A DNA stretch of 54,018 nucleotides from Alphaproteobacteria bacterium UBA2964 (lineage in GTDB: Bacteria; Pseudomonadota; Alphaproteobacteria; MPNO01; UBA2964). Shown in pieces: positions 33,689 through 42,238 of the stretch. The position numbers and the translations under genes are program-made. The stretch spans positions 1-54,018 of the forward strand of contig CAJJCG010000057.1 in assembly GCA_905182615.1 (NCBI GenBank), in the 5' to 3' direction. The notes under the pieces were generated by a model. The model was given only the letters and a program-made list of their open reading frames with translations, ran no database searches and had not been told where the DNA came from. Numbering within the stretch: position 1 is the stretch's first letter; each line of letters opens with the position of its first letter.

Positions 33689-34558
33689 ATGATGAATGTT
33701 GGATTTGTTGGCGTCGGCGCCATGGGCAACCATATGGCGGGTCATTGTCTCAAGAGTGGCAAGTTCAAGGATGTTTACGCCTATGATTTGAGCAAGGCCG
33801 CCGTCAACGCGATGGTTAAAAAAGGTGCCAAAGCATCGGGTTCTCTCAAACATCTTGGTGGTGTCTGCGACGTTATTATCATCATGGTTGGTTATGACGA
33901 TCAGGTGCGTCAGGTGGTAAGCGATCTTGCCAAGAGCAAGCCCAAGAAGGGCACGGTTTTGGTTATTACGGCAACCAGCCATCCCGATATGATCCTGGAA
34001 GCAGCGGCAATCGCCAAGAAGGGTGGTCTCAAGGTTGTCGATGCACCCGTCTGCTTCGGTTTGGGTGGCGCTAAAGACGGGACGTTGGCCTCTATGGTTG
34101 GTGGTTCCAAAGCTGATGTTAAGAAAGCAACACCGGCTATTGCCTGCTATTCCCGTGCTGTTCACCACCTTGGCGATCTAGGCTGCGGCGAGATTGGCAA
34201 GACAGTCAATAACATGCTGCACTGGGTGCACAGCCTGGCCAATCAGGAAGTCTTGTTGTTGGCTAAATGCTACGGTATCGATGTTCAAAAAATGCGGGAA
34301 ACTTTGCTACAGGCGCCCGGTCGGAATGGCACGCTGGAAGAATGGGATGGCACGCGTTTCACCTGGCATGAGAAAGACATGGATATCGCAATGGACTTGG
34401 CGCAGGCGCGTGATCTGCCTTTGCCGTTGTTCGGTCAGGTTGATCAGCTCATCAAGTTCTCGCATTGGGACCAAATCAAGGAATTGCTGTATACTAAAAC
34501 TATTTCCTTCCTCGGGCGGAAATTGAAAGCGGCACCTCCGGGCAAAGCCATCCGCTAA
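33689..34558 (+). CDS. NAD(P)-dependent beta-hydroxyacid dehydrogenase family protein
   Basis: A 289-residue enzyme of the 3-hydroxyisobutyrate dehydrogenase group. The N-terminal dinucleotide motif is GFVGVGAMGNHMA (about 5-17). The substrate-binding signature, usually DAPVSGG, reads DAPVCFGLGGA (118-128), and the catalytic lysine is K171 in GEIGKTVNNML. These enzymes oxidise 2-methyl-3-hydroxy or tartronate-type acids, or reduce succinic or glyoxylic semialdehyde; the altered signature leaves the substrate open. GAGGGAGAG precedes the ATG at 33689 (a second ATG follows at once). It stands alone between the clpB relic and the Ser-rich gene. Confidence 0.88.
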   Translation: MMNVGFVGVGAMGNHMAGHCLKSGKFKDVYAYDLSKAAVNAMVKKGAKASGSLKHLGGVCDVIIIMVGYDDQVRQVVSDLAKSKPKKGTVLVITATSHPDMILEAAAIAKKGGLKVVDAPVCFGLGGAKDGTLASMVGGSKADVKKATPAIACYSRAVHHLGDLGCGEIGKTVNNMLHWVHSLANQEVLLLAKCYGIDVQKMRETLLQAPGRNGTLEEWDGTRFTWHEKDMDIAMDLAQARDLPLPLFGQVDQLIKFSHWDQIKELLYTKTISFLGRKLKAAPPGKAIR

Positions 34559-34580
34559 AATCAGACATGAAAATAGGGTT

Positions 34581-34606
34581 GCGACCGGGCTTCGGCCCGG
34601 TGTCGC
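34581..34606 (+). terminator. UUCG-loop hairpin after the dehydrogenase gene
   Basis: ACCGGGC-TTCG-GCCCGGT is a perfect seven-pair stem closed by a TTCG tetraloop, extended on both sides by GCG/CGC with a small bulge. It lies 23 bases past the dehydrogenase stop. No T-run follows, so it may act as an RNA-stabilising end rather than a true intrinsic terminator. Confidence 0.55.
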
Positions 34607-34642
34607 AATCGCTCGCCAAATTCTAGTGAGGAGATCCAAATA

Positions 34643-35083
34643 ATGAGTGACACACCGGCAAAGAGTGACACACCGGCTAAATCAACGTCGACAGATAGCA
34701 GTCCGGCTAAGACGTCAGTATCTTCTTCGGCATCTGAGACGTCGTCATCCACGTCATCCAGTGAAGGTGGCAAATCCAGTAAGGAATCAGTCGGTGGTTC
34801 CAGCGCCGTGCATTATGGGTATTTCAGTAATACCAAGACTCCGGAATATCGGTCTGGCTGGGATGACATCTGGTCAGAAAAAAAGAAGCCAGTGAAAAAG
34901 CGGAGGGTGGCTTCAAAGCAACCGGTGGCGGTTAAAGTCACTTTTGCTGAATTGCCGAAATCAATTCAAGACGGACTAGCAGATGCGGTCCGCGCCGAAC
35001 TCAAAAAATCTCGGGTCAACTACGACAATCGCGCTAAAAAGGGGGACGTGACTTGGCAACTGACCTGCGAAGTGAAGCGCTGA
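34643..35083 (+). CDS. Ser-rich low-complexity protein of unknown function
   Basis: A 146-residue protein with no recognised relative. The first 57 residues are almost only Ser, Thr, Lys, Ala and Pro, starting with the tandem SDTPAK-SDTPAK (an 18-base direct repeat at 34646-34681). Then come VHYGYFSNTKTPEYRSGWDDIW, the basic patch KKKPVKKRRVASK and a folded-looking C-terminus (about 95-146: VTFAELPKSIQDGLADAVRA, then a Trp-containing strand ending TCEVKR). GAGGAGA before the ATG supports translation. The basic middle could bind nucleic acid. It is real by reading-frame and ribosome-binding-site logic, but its role is unknown. Confidence 0.7.
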   Translation: MSDTPAKSDTPAKSTSTDSSPAKTSVSSSASETSSSTSSSEGGKSSKESVGGSSAVHYGYFSNTKTPEYRSGWDDIWSEKKKPVKKRRVASKQPVAVKVTFAELPKSIQDGLADAVRAELKKSRVNYDNRAKKGDVTWQLTCEVKR

Positions 35084-35103
35084 AATACTGATGGATAGAG
35101 GTG

Positions 35104-36353
35104 TCACGGCGCTTCTTTCTTTGATGTTCTGATCGTAAGGCCAAATCTGAAATAGAGCCATAATGCGAGGGTAAGTTGAGGCAATGTACTCGTCATTAGC
35201 GAAAAGTTGGACGCTGGGTAGACTAATGGAAAAACGATTGCAGCACCTACCACGAACTCCAGCGGCGTCATCCTCGACCGGTTAAAGAATACGGATAAGA
35301 GGGCGAGGAGTCCGCCGGTGAGCACCATACCGATAATGACGCCCATTCGGCCAAAATTGGCGTACATTTCGACGACCCAAGGCAGGTTAATTGCGGTTGT
35401 TGTGTTTTCCGGGGCAATCATTTCATATCGGTGGACAAATTTTTGACCAGCGGCTTCTCGGGGTTTTTCGGGCCAAATGATCCGCGGCACTAAGTTTGTC
35501 AGAGTTAGCTTGTAGGTTTCGCCATACCAATAAGGAACCGATGAGGGGGTGCGCTCTACAACTTTGGTTAGCAAGAGGTGTCCCGACAGTCGATGGATCA
35601 GAGGCTCAAGCACTGACACTTCGAAATCTTTTTTACGGGCCCATGATTCTTGAGTTGTCTCATAAAAAATTTTGGCGCGTTCCATCACGTTGAAATGCTT
35701 GCTTTACTCACCCCAAGTGTGGGCACGGTAACCCGCGATGCCTGGGTAGATTGCGATAACAAATAACGCGGGTAGGAGGCCATATAGCCAGAAATTTCGA
35801 AATCCTGAATAGAGAGAGTATCACTACTAAAAAGGCACAAAGTAAGACAAAACTTGTCAGCAAGCCGGAGAAAAATGCTTGCAATAATACAATTGGCAGG
35901 ACCACAAAAAAACAAAGGTTAGCGTCAATTCTGGGAAGTTCGCCTTTGCGCCAAAGAACAATCATCGTGCCTATCGCGAGAGGCCCGGTAGGTTGAATAA
36001 ATTTTCTCGGCGAGAAAATAGCTTCCGATCATGAGGCCTACCCCAACCAGGACAAGGGTCAGCCCTTCTACGCTTAGCCCGCTGATTTGAACGCCATATT
36101 TAGGAAGTGGACGCGGTGTAGGTAAAAAGAAAACCGACATAGCAAAAAACACCGCATAGTACCCGCCAGTCAAAGCCATAAACGGCATCGGGGCGCGGTG
36201 CTTTGACCGAATATAGACAAATGTCGGTATCAGGCTGGCCCAAAGTGTTGCGAGTGCAAGTGTTGCGCTGAGCGTGCTAACCGCGGGACCACGGACATAC
36301 CACAAGCCAATACTTACCAAAACACTGATGATGATCGGAATTTTTAGCGACAT
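35104..36353 (-). pseudogene. broken O-antigen/oligosaccharide repeat-unit polymerase-like gene
   Basis: Reading from 36353 down, a polytopic membrane protein starts MSLKIPIIISVLVSIGLWYV. It loses frame near 36002 at an A/T run (AEKIYS in one frame, KFIQPTGPLAIGTMIVLW in the next) and again near 35787. It then reads FWLYGLLPALFVIAIYPGIA, meets an in-frame TAA at 35704-35706 and continues in that same frame as VMERAKIFYETTQ to the end. The last part holds TNLVPRIIWPEKPREAAG, a motif I associate with Wzy-like polymerases, and several membrane helices. Joined together the pieces give about 415 residues, the size of such a polymerase. It lies 15 bases downstream of the M23 peptidase gene. Confidence 0.75.
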
Positions 36354-36368
36354 TCCGGAGGTATCCGT

Positions 36369-37910
36369 CTATCGGCTTGTAACGCGAGTATTGGTTGTTC
36401 CGTTCAAAGATGCGAGACGTCCATCTAACACAGCACGGGTTTTTGCAAAGCGTTTGAGCTCCTTGCCTTTCAGTTTTCGTCCCGAAGGAAGCCGAAGCCT
36501 TAACGGATTTGCCTGCCGTCCATTCACGTGGACTTCATAATGGAGGTGGGGTCCCGTTGATCGGCCCGTGGAACCCACATAGCCAATAACCTGCCCCTGA
36601 GTTACACGCCGTCCTTTGCGAACGCCGCGTTTAAAGCCTTTTAGATGGGCGTATGCGGTTGCGTAACGGCCGTTGTGGCGGATGCGGATATAGTTACCGT
36701 ACCCACCTTTGCGGCCTGCATAGGTAACCGTGCCATTGCCTGCGGCATAAATTGGCGTTCCTCGCGGTGCGGCGAAATCGACGCCACGATGCATGCGTGT
36801 ATACCCTAAAATTGGATGGCGCCGGCGTCCATAGCGCGATGATAGCCGGGCACCGTTTATAGGCGTCTTCATGAGGGCTTTTTGTGCACTGCGGCCCTTT
36901 TCATCAAAATATTCGACGCCGTGATTTTTGGATTCGTACCTATATAACTTGATGGGTTTGCCGCTGAGAATAAGCTCAGCATAGAGAATTTTGCCCCAGC
37001 GGGCGAAATCACCGTTTTTTCGATGAAGCCGTTCGACCATGACATTAAACTTGTCGTTCTTCTGGATGTCGCGTTGGAAATCGACGTCCCAGCTAAGGAG
37101 ACGGATTAAATCGGCCAATGTGGAAGCGGCCATCCCGACTTTGGAGGCAGCGACATAGAGGCTGGAACGAATGGATCCAGAAATACGAATATCTTTGCGG
37201 TTTAGAATTCGTTTTGTTTTCCGGACCGAAAATTTGCCATTCTCTAAACGGCTGACCTTGATCGATTCTTCAACGGTTGGGTCGAAGTGATAACCGATGA
37301 ACTCACCGGTCTTTACGCCCCAGGAAATTGGTTGCAGCTTCACAGCTATCTTTTGTCCACGTTTCAAATAACGCGGATGATAGGTCTTGCGCATCGCGCC
37401 AATGGCGGTATGGGCTGACGAACGATCTGCGCCAGCCTTGACCAGTAATTTCATAAACGTATCACCAGCCCCGGCTTTTACGGTTTTTATGATTTCGGGT
37501 GGTGGCGGTGGGAGCTGAAAAATTGGCGCCGGAGAGGTTACCAGTGTTGCTGGCAGAGCTGGTTGTGATTTTTTAGTTTGGGTTGCGGCGGGTGATTTTG
37601 TCGCTTGGGTTTCCGGTGCATAGGTCGTTAACCCGAACACGAGCAACAACGCGACCGTGGCAATGCCAACGATCTGAACAGCAACAGATTTGTTACTCTT
37701 TAAAAAATTCAATCCCGAATACTCTACCGACTCTGAATTGATTTCATAGTCTTTCCCTACGTCACCAGTCTTGGTTAACGCCAGAAGCAAGATGCTAGAA
37801 TGCGACTCGCTTGTCAAGAAAAAGCCCTTTGAATCAAGCTTCTTATAGCTAAAATCTTCGTAGGAGCGTGTTGTCTTACGAAATAATCTCGTGGCCTTGG
37901 TTGACGCCAT
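36369..37910 (-). CDS. membrane-anchored M23 metallopeptidase
   Basis: A 513-residue cell-wall peptidase. The N-terminal 75 residues are cytoplasmic, one transmembrane helix follows (about 76-96), then a Pro-rich linker, a LysM/OapA-like module (about 140-195) and the M23/LytM domain (about 350-475). The zinc ligands are intact: H374 and D378 in HRGVD, H422 in AYAHL, and H455 and H457 in GPHLHYEV. An enzyme with these residues should cut peptidoglycan cross-links in the periplasm. The N-terminal cytoplasmic extension is longer than usual, so a later start is possible, but no better ribosome-binding site was seen. It faces away from the acyl-CoA gene cluster. Confidence 0.9.
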   Translation of the reverse strand: MASTKATRLFRKTTRSYEDFSYKKLDSKGFFLTSESHSSILLLALTKTGDVGKDYEINSESVEYSGLNFLKSNKSVAVQIVGIATVALLLVFGLTTYAPETQATKSPAATQTKKSQPALPATLVTSPAPIFQLPPPPPEIIKTVKAGAGDTFMKLLVKAGADRSSAHTAIGAMRKTYHPRYLKRGQKIAVKLQPISWGVKTGEFIGYHFDPTVEESIKVSRLENGKFSVRKTKRILNRKDIRISGSIRSSLYVAASKVGMAASTLADLIRLLSWDVDFQRDIQKNDKFNVMVERLHRKNGDFARWGKILYAELILSGKPIKLYRYESKNHGVEYFDEKGRSAQKALMKTPINGARLSSRYGRRRHPILGYTRMHRGVDFAAPRGTPIYAAGNGTVTYAGRKGGYGNYIRIRHNGRYATAYAHLKGFKRGVRKGRRVTQGQVIGYVGSTGRSTGPHLHYEVHVNGRQANPLRLRLPSGRKLKGKELKRFAKTRAVLDGRLASLNGTTNTRVTSR

Positions 37911-37965
37911 AGGTGATCAGTAATTAACTGTCGGAATAATAATAGTTTTATGTGAGTGGGGAGCC

Positions 37966-40044
37966 GTGTTTCATTCAGCCGAGCCTTTTTTCCGGCCCAA
38001 GACGGTCGCTATTGTTGGTGCGTCCGAGTCCGGCGGTGCGGGGTGGCCACGGGCTATTTATCAGAATCTTGAATTCGCCGATTTTCCGGCGGAGGTCTAT
38101 CTAATCAATCCGCGGCGAGAAGAGCTTTGGGGGCGCAAGGTATATCCGAACTTTGCTTCTGTGCCTGAGCAGATTGATCTCGCGCTGACGATCATTCCTG
38201 CCGAGTTTATTCCCGATGTTTTAAGAGAAGGTACGGATAATGGCCTTAAATCGGCGCTGATTTATGCGGCGCGATTTGGTGAGGGCGGTGATGAGGTCGG
38301 CGCAAAACGAGCCGACCGGCTTCGTGACCTTTGCGATGAGACCGGGCTCGTGGTCTGTGGGCCCAACTGTATGGGGGCGATGTCGTTTCCCTCCAATTCT
38401 CTGTTTTATCCCGCCACCCGAATTCGGGGCCTGCCCGTAGGGTCGACCGGCGTGGTGTTTCAGTCAGGCGGGACCTTTATGTTCTGGCTTCAACGCGCGG
38501 CAGAACGCGGGCTTGGGTTTTCCTACGCGGTTTCGAGCGGCAACGAACTTAACCTTGACCTCGCGGACTACATCAACTTTCTGGTTGATGATGAAGATAC
38601 TAAAATGATTGCCTGCATGGTCGAAGGCATACGGCGACCCGACGCCTTTATCGAAGCAGCGCGCCGCGCACTTGAAGCTAAAAAGCCAATTGTCATGATC
38701 AAGGTTGGCCGCAGCGACGCCGGTAAGGAGGCAGCACAAAGCCATACTGGCGCCCTGGGCAGTGACGATACGGTCCTGCAGGCCGTGTGCCAAAAGTATG
38801 GCGTCATTCGGTGTTATTCACTCGATGAAATGATCGAGACCTGTCTGGTGCTAAACCAACGCCGCTGGCCCAAAGGTCCCAACATTGGCATGGCTGGTTT
38901 CTCCGGCGGTGGCAAAGGTCTGTTCCTCGATTATTCGGCGGATGAAGGTGCCGCAATGGCGCATCTGTCTGACGATACAGTTGCCTTGATCGACCCAATC
39001 ATTGACGCGGGGCTAAGCGGTCAGAATCCAATTGATTGCGGAGCCGGCATTGCCTATCGCCAGCAGGATTTCAGTGTCGTTTGCAAGCATCTGGCGGCTG
39101 ATGATGGGGTTGATATTGTTGCCATGCAGGGGCAATTGCCAACCACCTCTGACGATACGACAGACGCGACGATTTTCTCCAACGTGTTTGACGCGACCGA
39201 TAAACCGGTAATTGCCTATGTTCGGGTCTCGCAGAATGTCAGCCCTGCCGGGCTTGAGTTCCAGAACGAAACCAAGGTGCCGTTTATTCAGGGATTGTCG
39301 CAAACTGTGCGCGCCCTGCAAGGCTTGGTTCGCTATACCGCAGCGATGAATAAAGGTGTGACGCCGTTGCCGGATGCAAACGGTGACAAAGCCAACCTCG
39401 AAGGCGCGGTTTTTGAAACACTGTTAGGTCAAAACGGATTAACGCCACCAGCAAGCGGTTTTGGCGCGACGGCGGAAGACGCTGCAAACGCTGCTGCTGA
39501 GATGGGTTTCCCTGTCGTTCTAAAAATTGTCTCGCCGCAGGCCAGCCACAAAACCGAAGTCGGTGGAGTTGCCCTTAACCTCGGTGATGAGGCATCGGTA
39601 ATTGCAGCCGCTGAAGAGATGACGTTGCGACTCAAAGCAGTAGACCCCAAAGCCGTGGTAGTGGGGTTTCTGGTTCAGGAAATGGTCACTGGCACAGAGG
39701 TCATCATTGGCGTTCGAGAGGACCCGCAGTTTGGACCGTTTATGGTGGTTGGGCTTGGCGGAATTTTGGTTGAGGCGATGCGCGATGTTTCATTCCGTAT
39801 GTTGCCGGTAAGTGATGTTGATGCCCGTGAGATGCTCGATGAGCTCCGTGGGAAAGCCATTCTCGGAGCCTTTCGGGGGAGCGCGCCGCGCGATATCGAT
39901 GCGCTGGTCAAAGCAATCTGCGGTCTGTCGGAAATCTTTGCCCGACATCGTAATCATCTAGCTGATTTAGAAGTGAACCCACTTATTGTTGGCGCGGAGG
40001 GTGAGGGCGTGCGCGCTGTCGATGTTCGCCCTGTCTGGCGTTAA
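37966..40044 (+). CDS. NDP-forming acyl-CoA synthetase (acetate-CoA ligase family), copy 1
   Basis: This 692-residue fused-subunit enzyme begins with a CoA-binding domain (about 10-140; TVAIVGASESGGAGWPRAIY), continues with succinyl-CoA-synthetase-like domains (VVFQSGGTFMFWLQRAAERG and the phospho-histidine segment AAQSHTGALGSD), and ends with an ATP-grasp domain (about 475-690; GFPVVLKIVSPQASHKTEVGG). The family interconverts an acid, CoA and ATP with an acyl-CoA, ADP and phosphate, cheaper than AMP-forming activation. The start is a GTG at 37966. An acyl-CoA dehydrogenase gene follows after 20 bases, and a paralogue of the same length lies on the other strand at 42239-44317. The acid is unknown; an aromatic or branched acid is possible. 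Confidence 0.9.
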   Translation: MFHSAEPFFRPKTVAIVGASESGGAGWPRAIYQNLEFADFPAEVYLINPRREELWGRKVYPNFASVPEQIDLALTIIPAEFIPDVLREGTDNGLKSALIYAARFGEGGDEVGAKRADRLRDLCDETGLVVCGPNCMGAMSFPSNSLFYPATRIRGLPVGSTGVVFQSGGTFMFWLQRAAERGLGFSYAVSSGNELNLDLADYINFLVDDEDTKMIACMVEGIRRPDAFIEAARRALEAKKPIVMIKVGRSDAGKEAAQSHTGALGSDDTVLQAVCQKYGVIRCYSLDEMIETCLVLNQRRWPKGPNIGMAGFSGGGKGLFLDYSADEGAAMAHLSDDTVALIDPIIDAGLSGQNPIDCGAGIAYRQQDFSVVCKHLAADDGVDIVAMQGQLPTTSDDTTDATIFSNVFDATDKPVIAYVRVSQNVSPAGLEFQNETKVPFIQGLSQTVRALQGLVRYTAAMNKGVTPLPDANGDKANLEGAVFETLLGQNGLTPPASGFGATAEDAANAAAEMGFPVVLKIVSPQASHKTEVGGVALNLGDEASVIAAAEEMTLRLKAVDPKAVVVGFLVQEMVTGTEVIIGVREDPQFGPFMVVGLGGILVEAMRDVSFRMLPVSDVDAREMLDELRGKAILGAFRGSAPRDIDALVKAICGLSEIFARHRNHLADLEVNPLIVGAEGEGVRAVDVRPVWR

Positions 40045-40064
40045 ACCGTTTCGGAGAAAACAGT

Positions 40065-41222
40065 ATGGATTATGAACTTCCCGAAGAACTCCGCATGCTC
40101 AAGGAGACGCTGCGCCGGTTTGTTGACCGCGAGATAATTCCGATTGAGCGCGATGCTTATGAAGGCCATCAGCTAAAGCCGGAGGTTCGAGTGTCACTCG
40201 AGAACAAGGCCAAGGACCTTGGTCTATGGATGTTCGATGTACCAGAGGAATATGGCGGGATGGGCATGAACTTGCTAGCCCGATGTGTGGTCTGGGAAGA
40301 AATGGGGCGTACCATCGCGATCCCGACACGTGGGGGGCACATCTTCGGCCCCTCGGTAAGCCCGATCCTCTATTTCCTTAATGATGAGCAAAAAGAAAAA
40401 TACCTTCACCCGGTTTTAAAGGGTGAGAAGAAATGTGCCTTCGCGCAAACAGAGCCCGATGCAGGGGGTGATCCCGGCGGCATGCGCTCAACCGCGGTCC
40501 GCGATGGTGATCATTATGTAATCAATGGCAATAAACGGTTTATCACTGGCGCCGATAAAGCGGATTTCTTCCAGCTGCAGGCCGCGACCGACCGCTCGAA
40601 AGGATCGCGCGGTGGCATTTCTACGTTTTTGATCGACGCTGGCACGCCGGGTCTTGAGTTGGTGCGCTACCAACAAATGATGATGGATGACCGGCCTTGG
40701 GAAATCTCGATGCAGGATGTCCGGGTGCCTGTTGAAAACATGATCGGTGAAGAAGGCGAAGGCTTCAAGTTTGGCCAGGCTTGGATCACGGCTGGTCGTA
40801 TGCGTCATGCAGCGCGCGGGATCGGTGTGGCCGAGCGTTGTATGGAAATGGCCGGCAGCTACACTAATCAGCGCGAGACCTTTGGCAAAAAACTTTCCGA
40901 ACGCCAGGCGGTTCAGTTCGCCATGGTCGATGCCTGGATGGATACCAAGATGCTGCGCCTGCTGGTTTATAACGTAGCGGCCCGCGCCGATGCGGGTGAG
41001 GATATCCGTTATGAATCCTACATGGCGAAAATTAAAGGCGACGAGCATGCTTTCAAAGTCTGTGATCAGACGATGCAGGTTCATGGCGGAATTGGCCTGA
41101 CAACAGATTTGCCGATCGAGAAAATGTGGCGCGATAGTCGATCGATGGTGATTACTGAAGGTCCACCGGAAATTCTCCGGATGGTGATCGCCCGCGCATT
41201 TTACCGCGAATATGGCGACTAA
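40065..41222 (+). CDS. acyl-CoA dehydrogenase
   Basis: A 385-residue FAD flavoenzyme. The N-terminal helical domain opens MDYELPEELRMLKETLRRF, the FAD-binding middle has FAQTEPDAGGDPGG, and the C-terminal domain QVHGGIGLTTDLPIEKMWRD, a form common in medium- or branched-chain members. The catalytic base is the Glu of ITEGPPEILRM near the end. It introduces the alpha-beta double bond into an acyl-CoA. GGAGAAAACAGT precedes the ATG at 40065. Its position between the synthetase and the hydratase makes it the second step of a three-gene degradation route. Confidence 0.93.
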   Translation: MDYELPEELRMLKETLRRFVDREIIPIERDAYEGHQLKPEVRVSLENKAKDLGLWMFDVPEEYGGMGMNLLARCVVWEEMGRTIAIPTRGGHIFGPSVSPILYFLNDEQKEKYLHPVLKGEKKCAFAQTEPDAGGDPGGMRSTAVRDGDHYVINGNKRFITGADKADFFQLQAATDRSKGSRGGISTFLIDAGTPGLELVRYQQMMMDDRPWEISMQDVRVPVENMIGEEGEGFKFGQAWITAGRMRHAARGIGVAERCMEMAGSYTNQRETFGKKLSERQAVQFAMVDAWMDTKMLRLLVYNVAARADAGEDIRYESYMAKIKGDEHAFKVCDQTMQVHGGIGLTTDLPIEKMWRDSRSMVITEGPPEILRMVIARAFYREYGD

Positions 41223-41269
41223 AATTTAACCGAGAACTTTTAATCAAACTCACCTAAAGGAGATATTTA

Positions 41270-42172
41270 ATGGCGGCGAAGAAGATGAAATGTGTAAAAG
41301 TTGAGAAAAAGGGCGGAATCGCCTGGGTTTGGCTGAATCGGCCTGAAAAACGGAACGCGATGAGCCCACAGCTCCATTTCGAAATGGATGAAACCCTGAA
41401 GATGCTGGAAACTGATCCGGCAACGCGCGTTGTCGTGATCGCCGGTGCTGGTGGTTATTTCAGTGCTGGTCAGGACCTGAAAGAATTCTTCCGCGCCAAT
41501 GAGAAAAACCCAGCTGGCCGTAAAGCGGCGGCCGAGGCGGCTAACCGCTGGCGTTGGGAACGGCTCTACAAGTACGACAAGCCCACCATTGCGATGGTTG
41601 AAGGTTACTGCGTTGGTGGCGCGTTTATGCAGCTATGCGCGACCGACTTCGCGATTGCCGCAGACGACACGGTGTTCTCCCTATCAGAAGTGAACTGGGG
41701 CATTCTTCCCGGTGCGTTGGTTTCCAAGGTCGTGTCTGACACGATTATGCCGCGCAAGGCGATGTATTATTGCTGTCTTGGCGAAGCCTTTGATGGTGTC
41801 GAAGCTGAAAAAATAGGATTCGTAAACTTTGCAGTGCCGAAGGAAGAGCTGGTCAACAAGACCATCGAGTTGGCCCAGAAGCTGATGGCAAAGAGCCCGG
41901 CCGTTCTTCGTGCAACCAAGCATGCCGTGCGTCATGTTCGGACCATGGACTTTGATCAGTCCTATGATTACCTGGCCGCCAAGGGTCAGGCGATCAAGGT
42001 CGGTGATACGGAGGACTCTTATAATACTGGTCTGACCCAGTTCCTCGATAAGAAGGCCTATAAGCCGACCTTTGAGCCTTTCGCGTTGAAGGGTGCAAAG
42101 AAACCAGCGGCCAAAAAGAAACCAGCCAAGAAAAAAGCACCTGCAAGAAAGAAAACGGCTAAGAAAAAATAA
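41270..42172 (+). CDS. enoyl-CoA hydratase, HCHL-like, with lysine-rich tail
   Basis: A 300-residue crotonase-fold protein. The body (about 1-270) resembles p-hydroxycinnamoyl-CoA hydratase/lyase by RPEKRNAMSP, FSLSEVNWGILPGALVSK, SPAVLRATKHAVRHVR and the C-terminal QFLDKKAYKP. The catalytic Glu is kept (E140, equivalent to E143 in HCHL), but as I remember the Pseudomonas sequence, three active-site residues differ: F73 for Y75, M120 for S123 and A236 for Y239. A phenolic substrate is therefore doubtful, and plain hydration of another enoyl-CoA is more likely. Residues 274-300 form a tail of PAKKK-type repeats like histone H1, unusual for this fold. AAAGGAGAT precedes the ATG. Confidence 0.88.
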   Translation: MAAKKMKCVKVEKKGGIAWVWLNRPEKRNAMSPQLHFEMDETLKMLETDPATRVVVIAGAGGYFSAGQDLKEFFRANEKNPAGRKAAAEAANRWRWERLYKYDKPTIAMVEGYCVGGAFMQLCATDFAIAADDTVFSLSEVNWGILPGALVSKVVSDTIMPRKAMYYCCLGEAFDGVEAEKIGFVNFAVPKEELVNKTIELAQKLMAKSPAVLRATKHAVRHVRTMDFDQSYDYLAAKGQAIKVGDTEDSYNTGLTQFLDKKAYKPTFEPFALKGAKKPAAKKKPAKKKAPARKKTAKKK

Positions 42173-42199
42173 TCTTCGGCGAATAGAATTCCGTAATGA

Positions 42200-42230
42200 A
42201 ACGGCTCCTCAAATGAGGGGTCGTTTTTTA
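42200..42230. terminator. bidirectional terminator between the hydratase gene and synthetase copy 2
   Basis: AACGGCTCCTC and GAGGGGTCGTT form an 11-pair stem (two G-T pairs) with an AAAT loop, followed on the plus strand by more T residues (a run of six in all). The A residues ahead of the stem supply a partial U-run for the minus strand. It lies in the 66-base gap between two converging genes, as expected for a shared intrinsic terminator. Confidence 0.85.
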
Positions 42231-42238
42231 TGGAGGCG

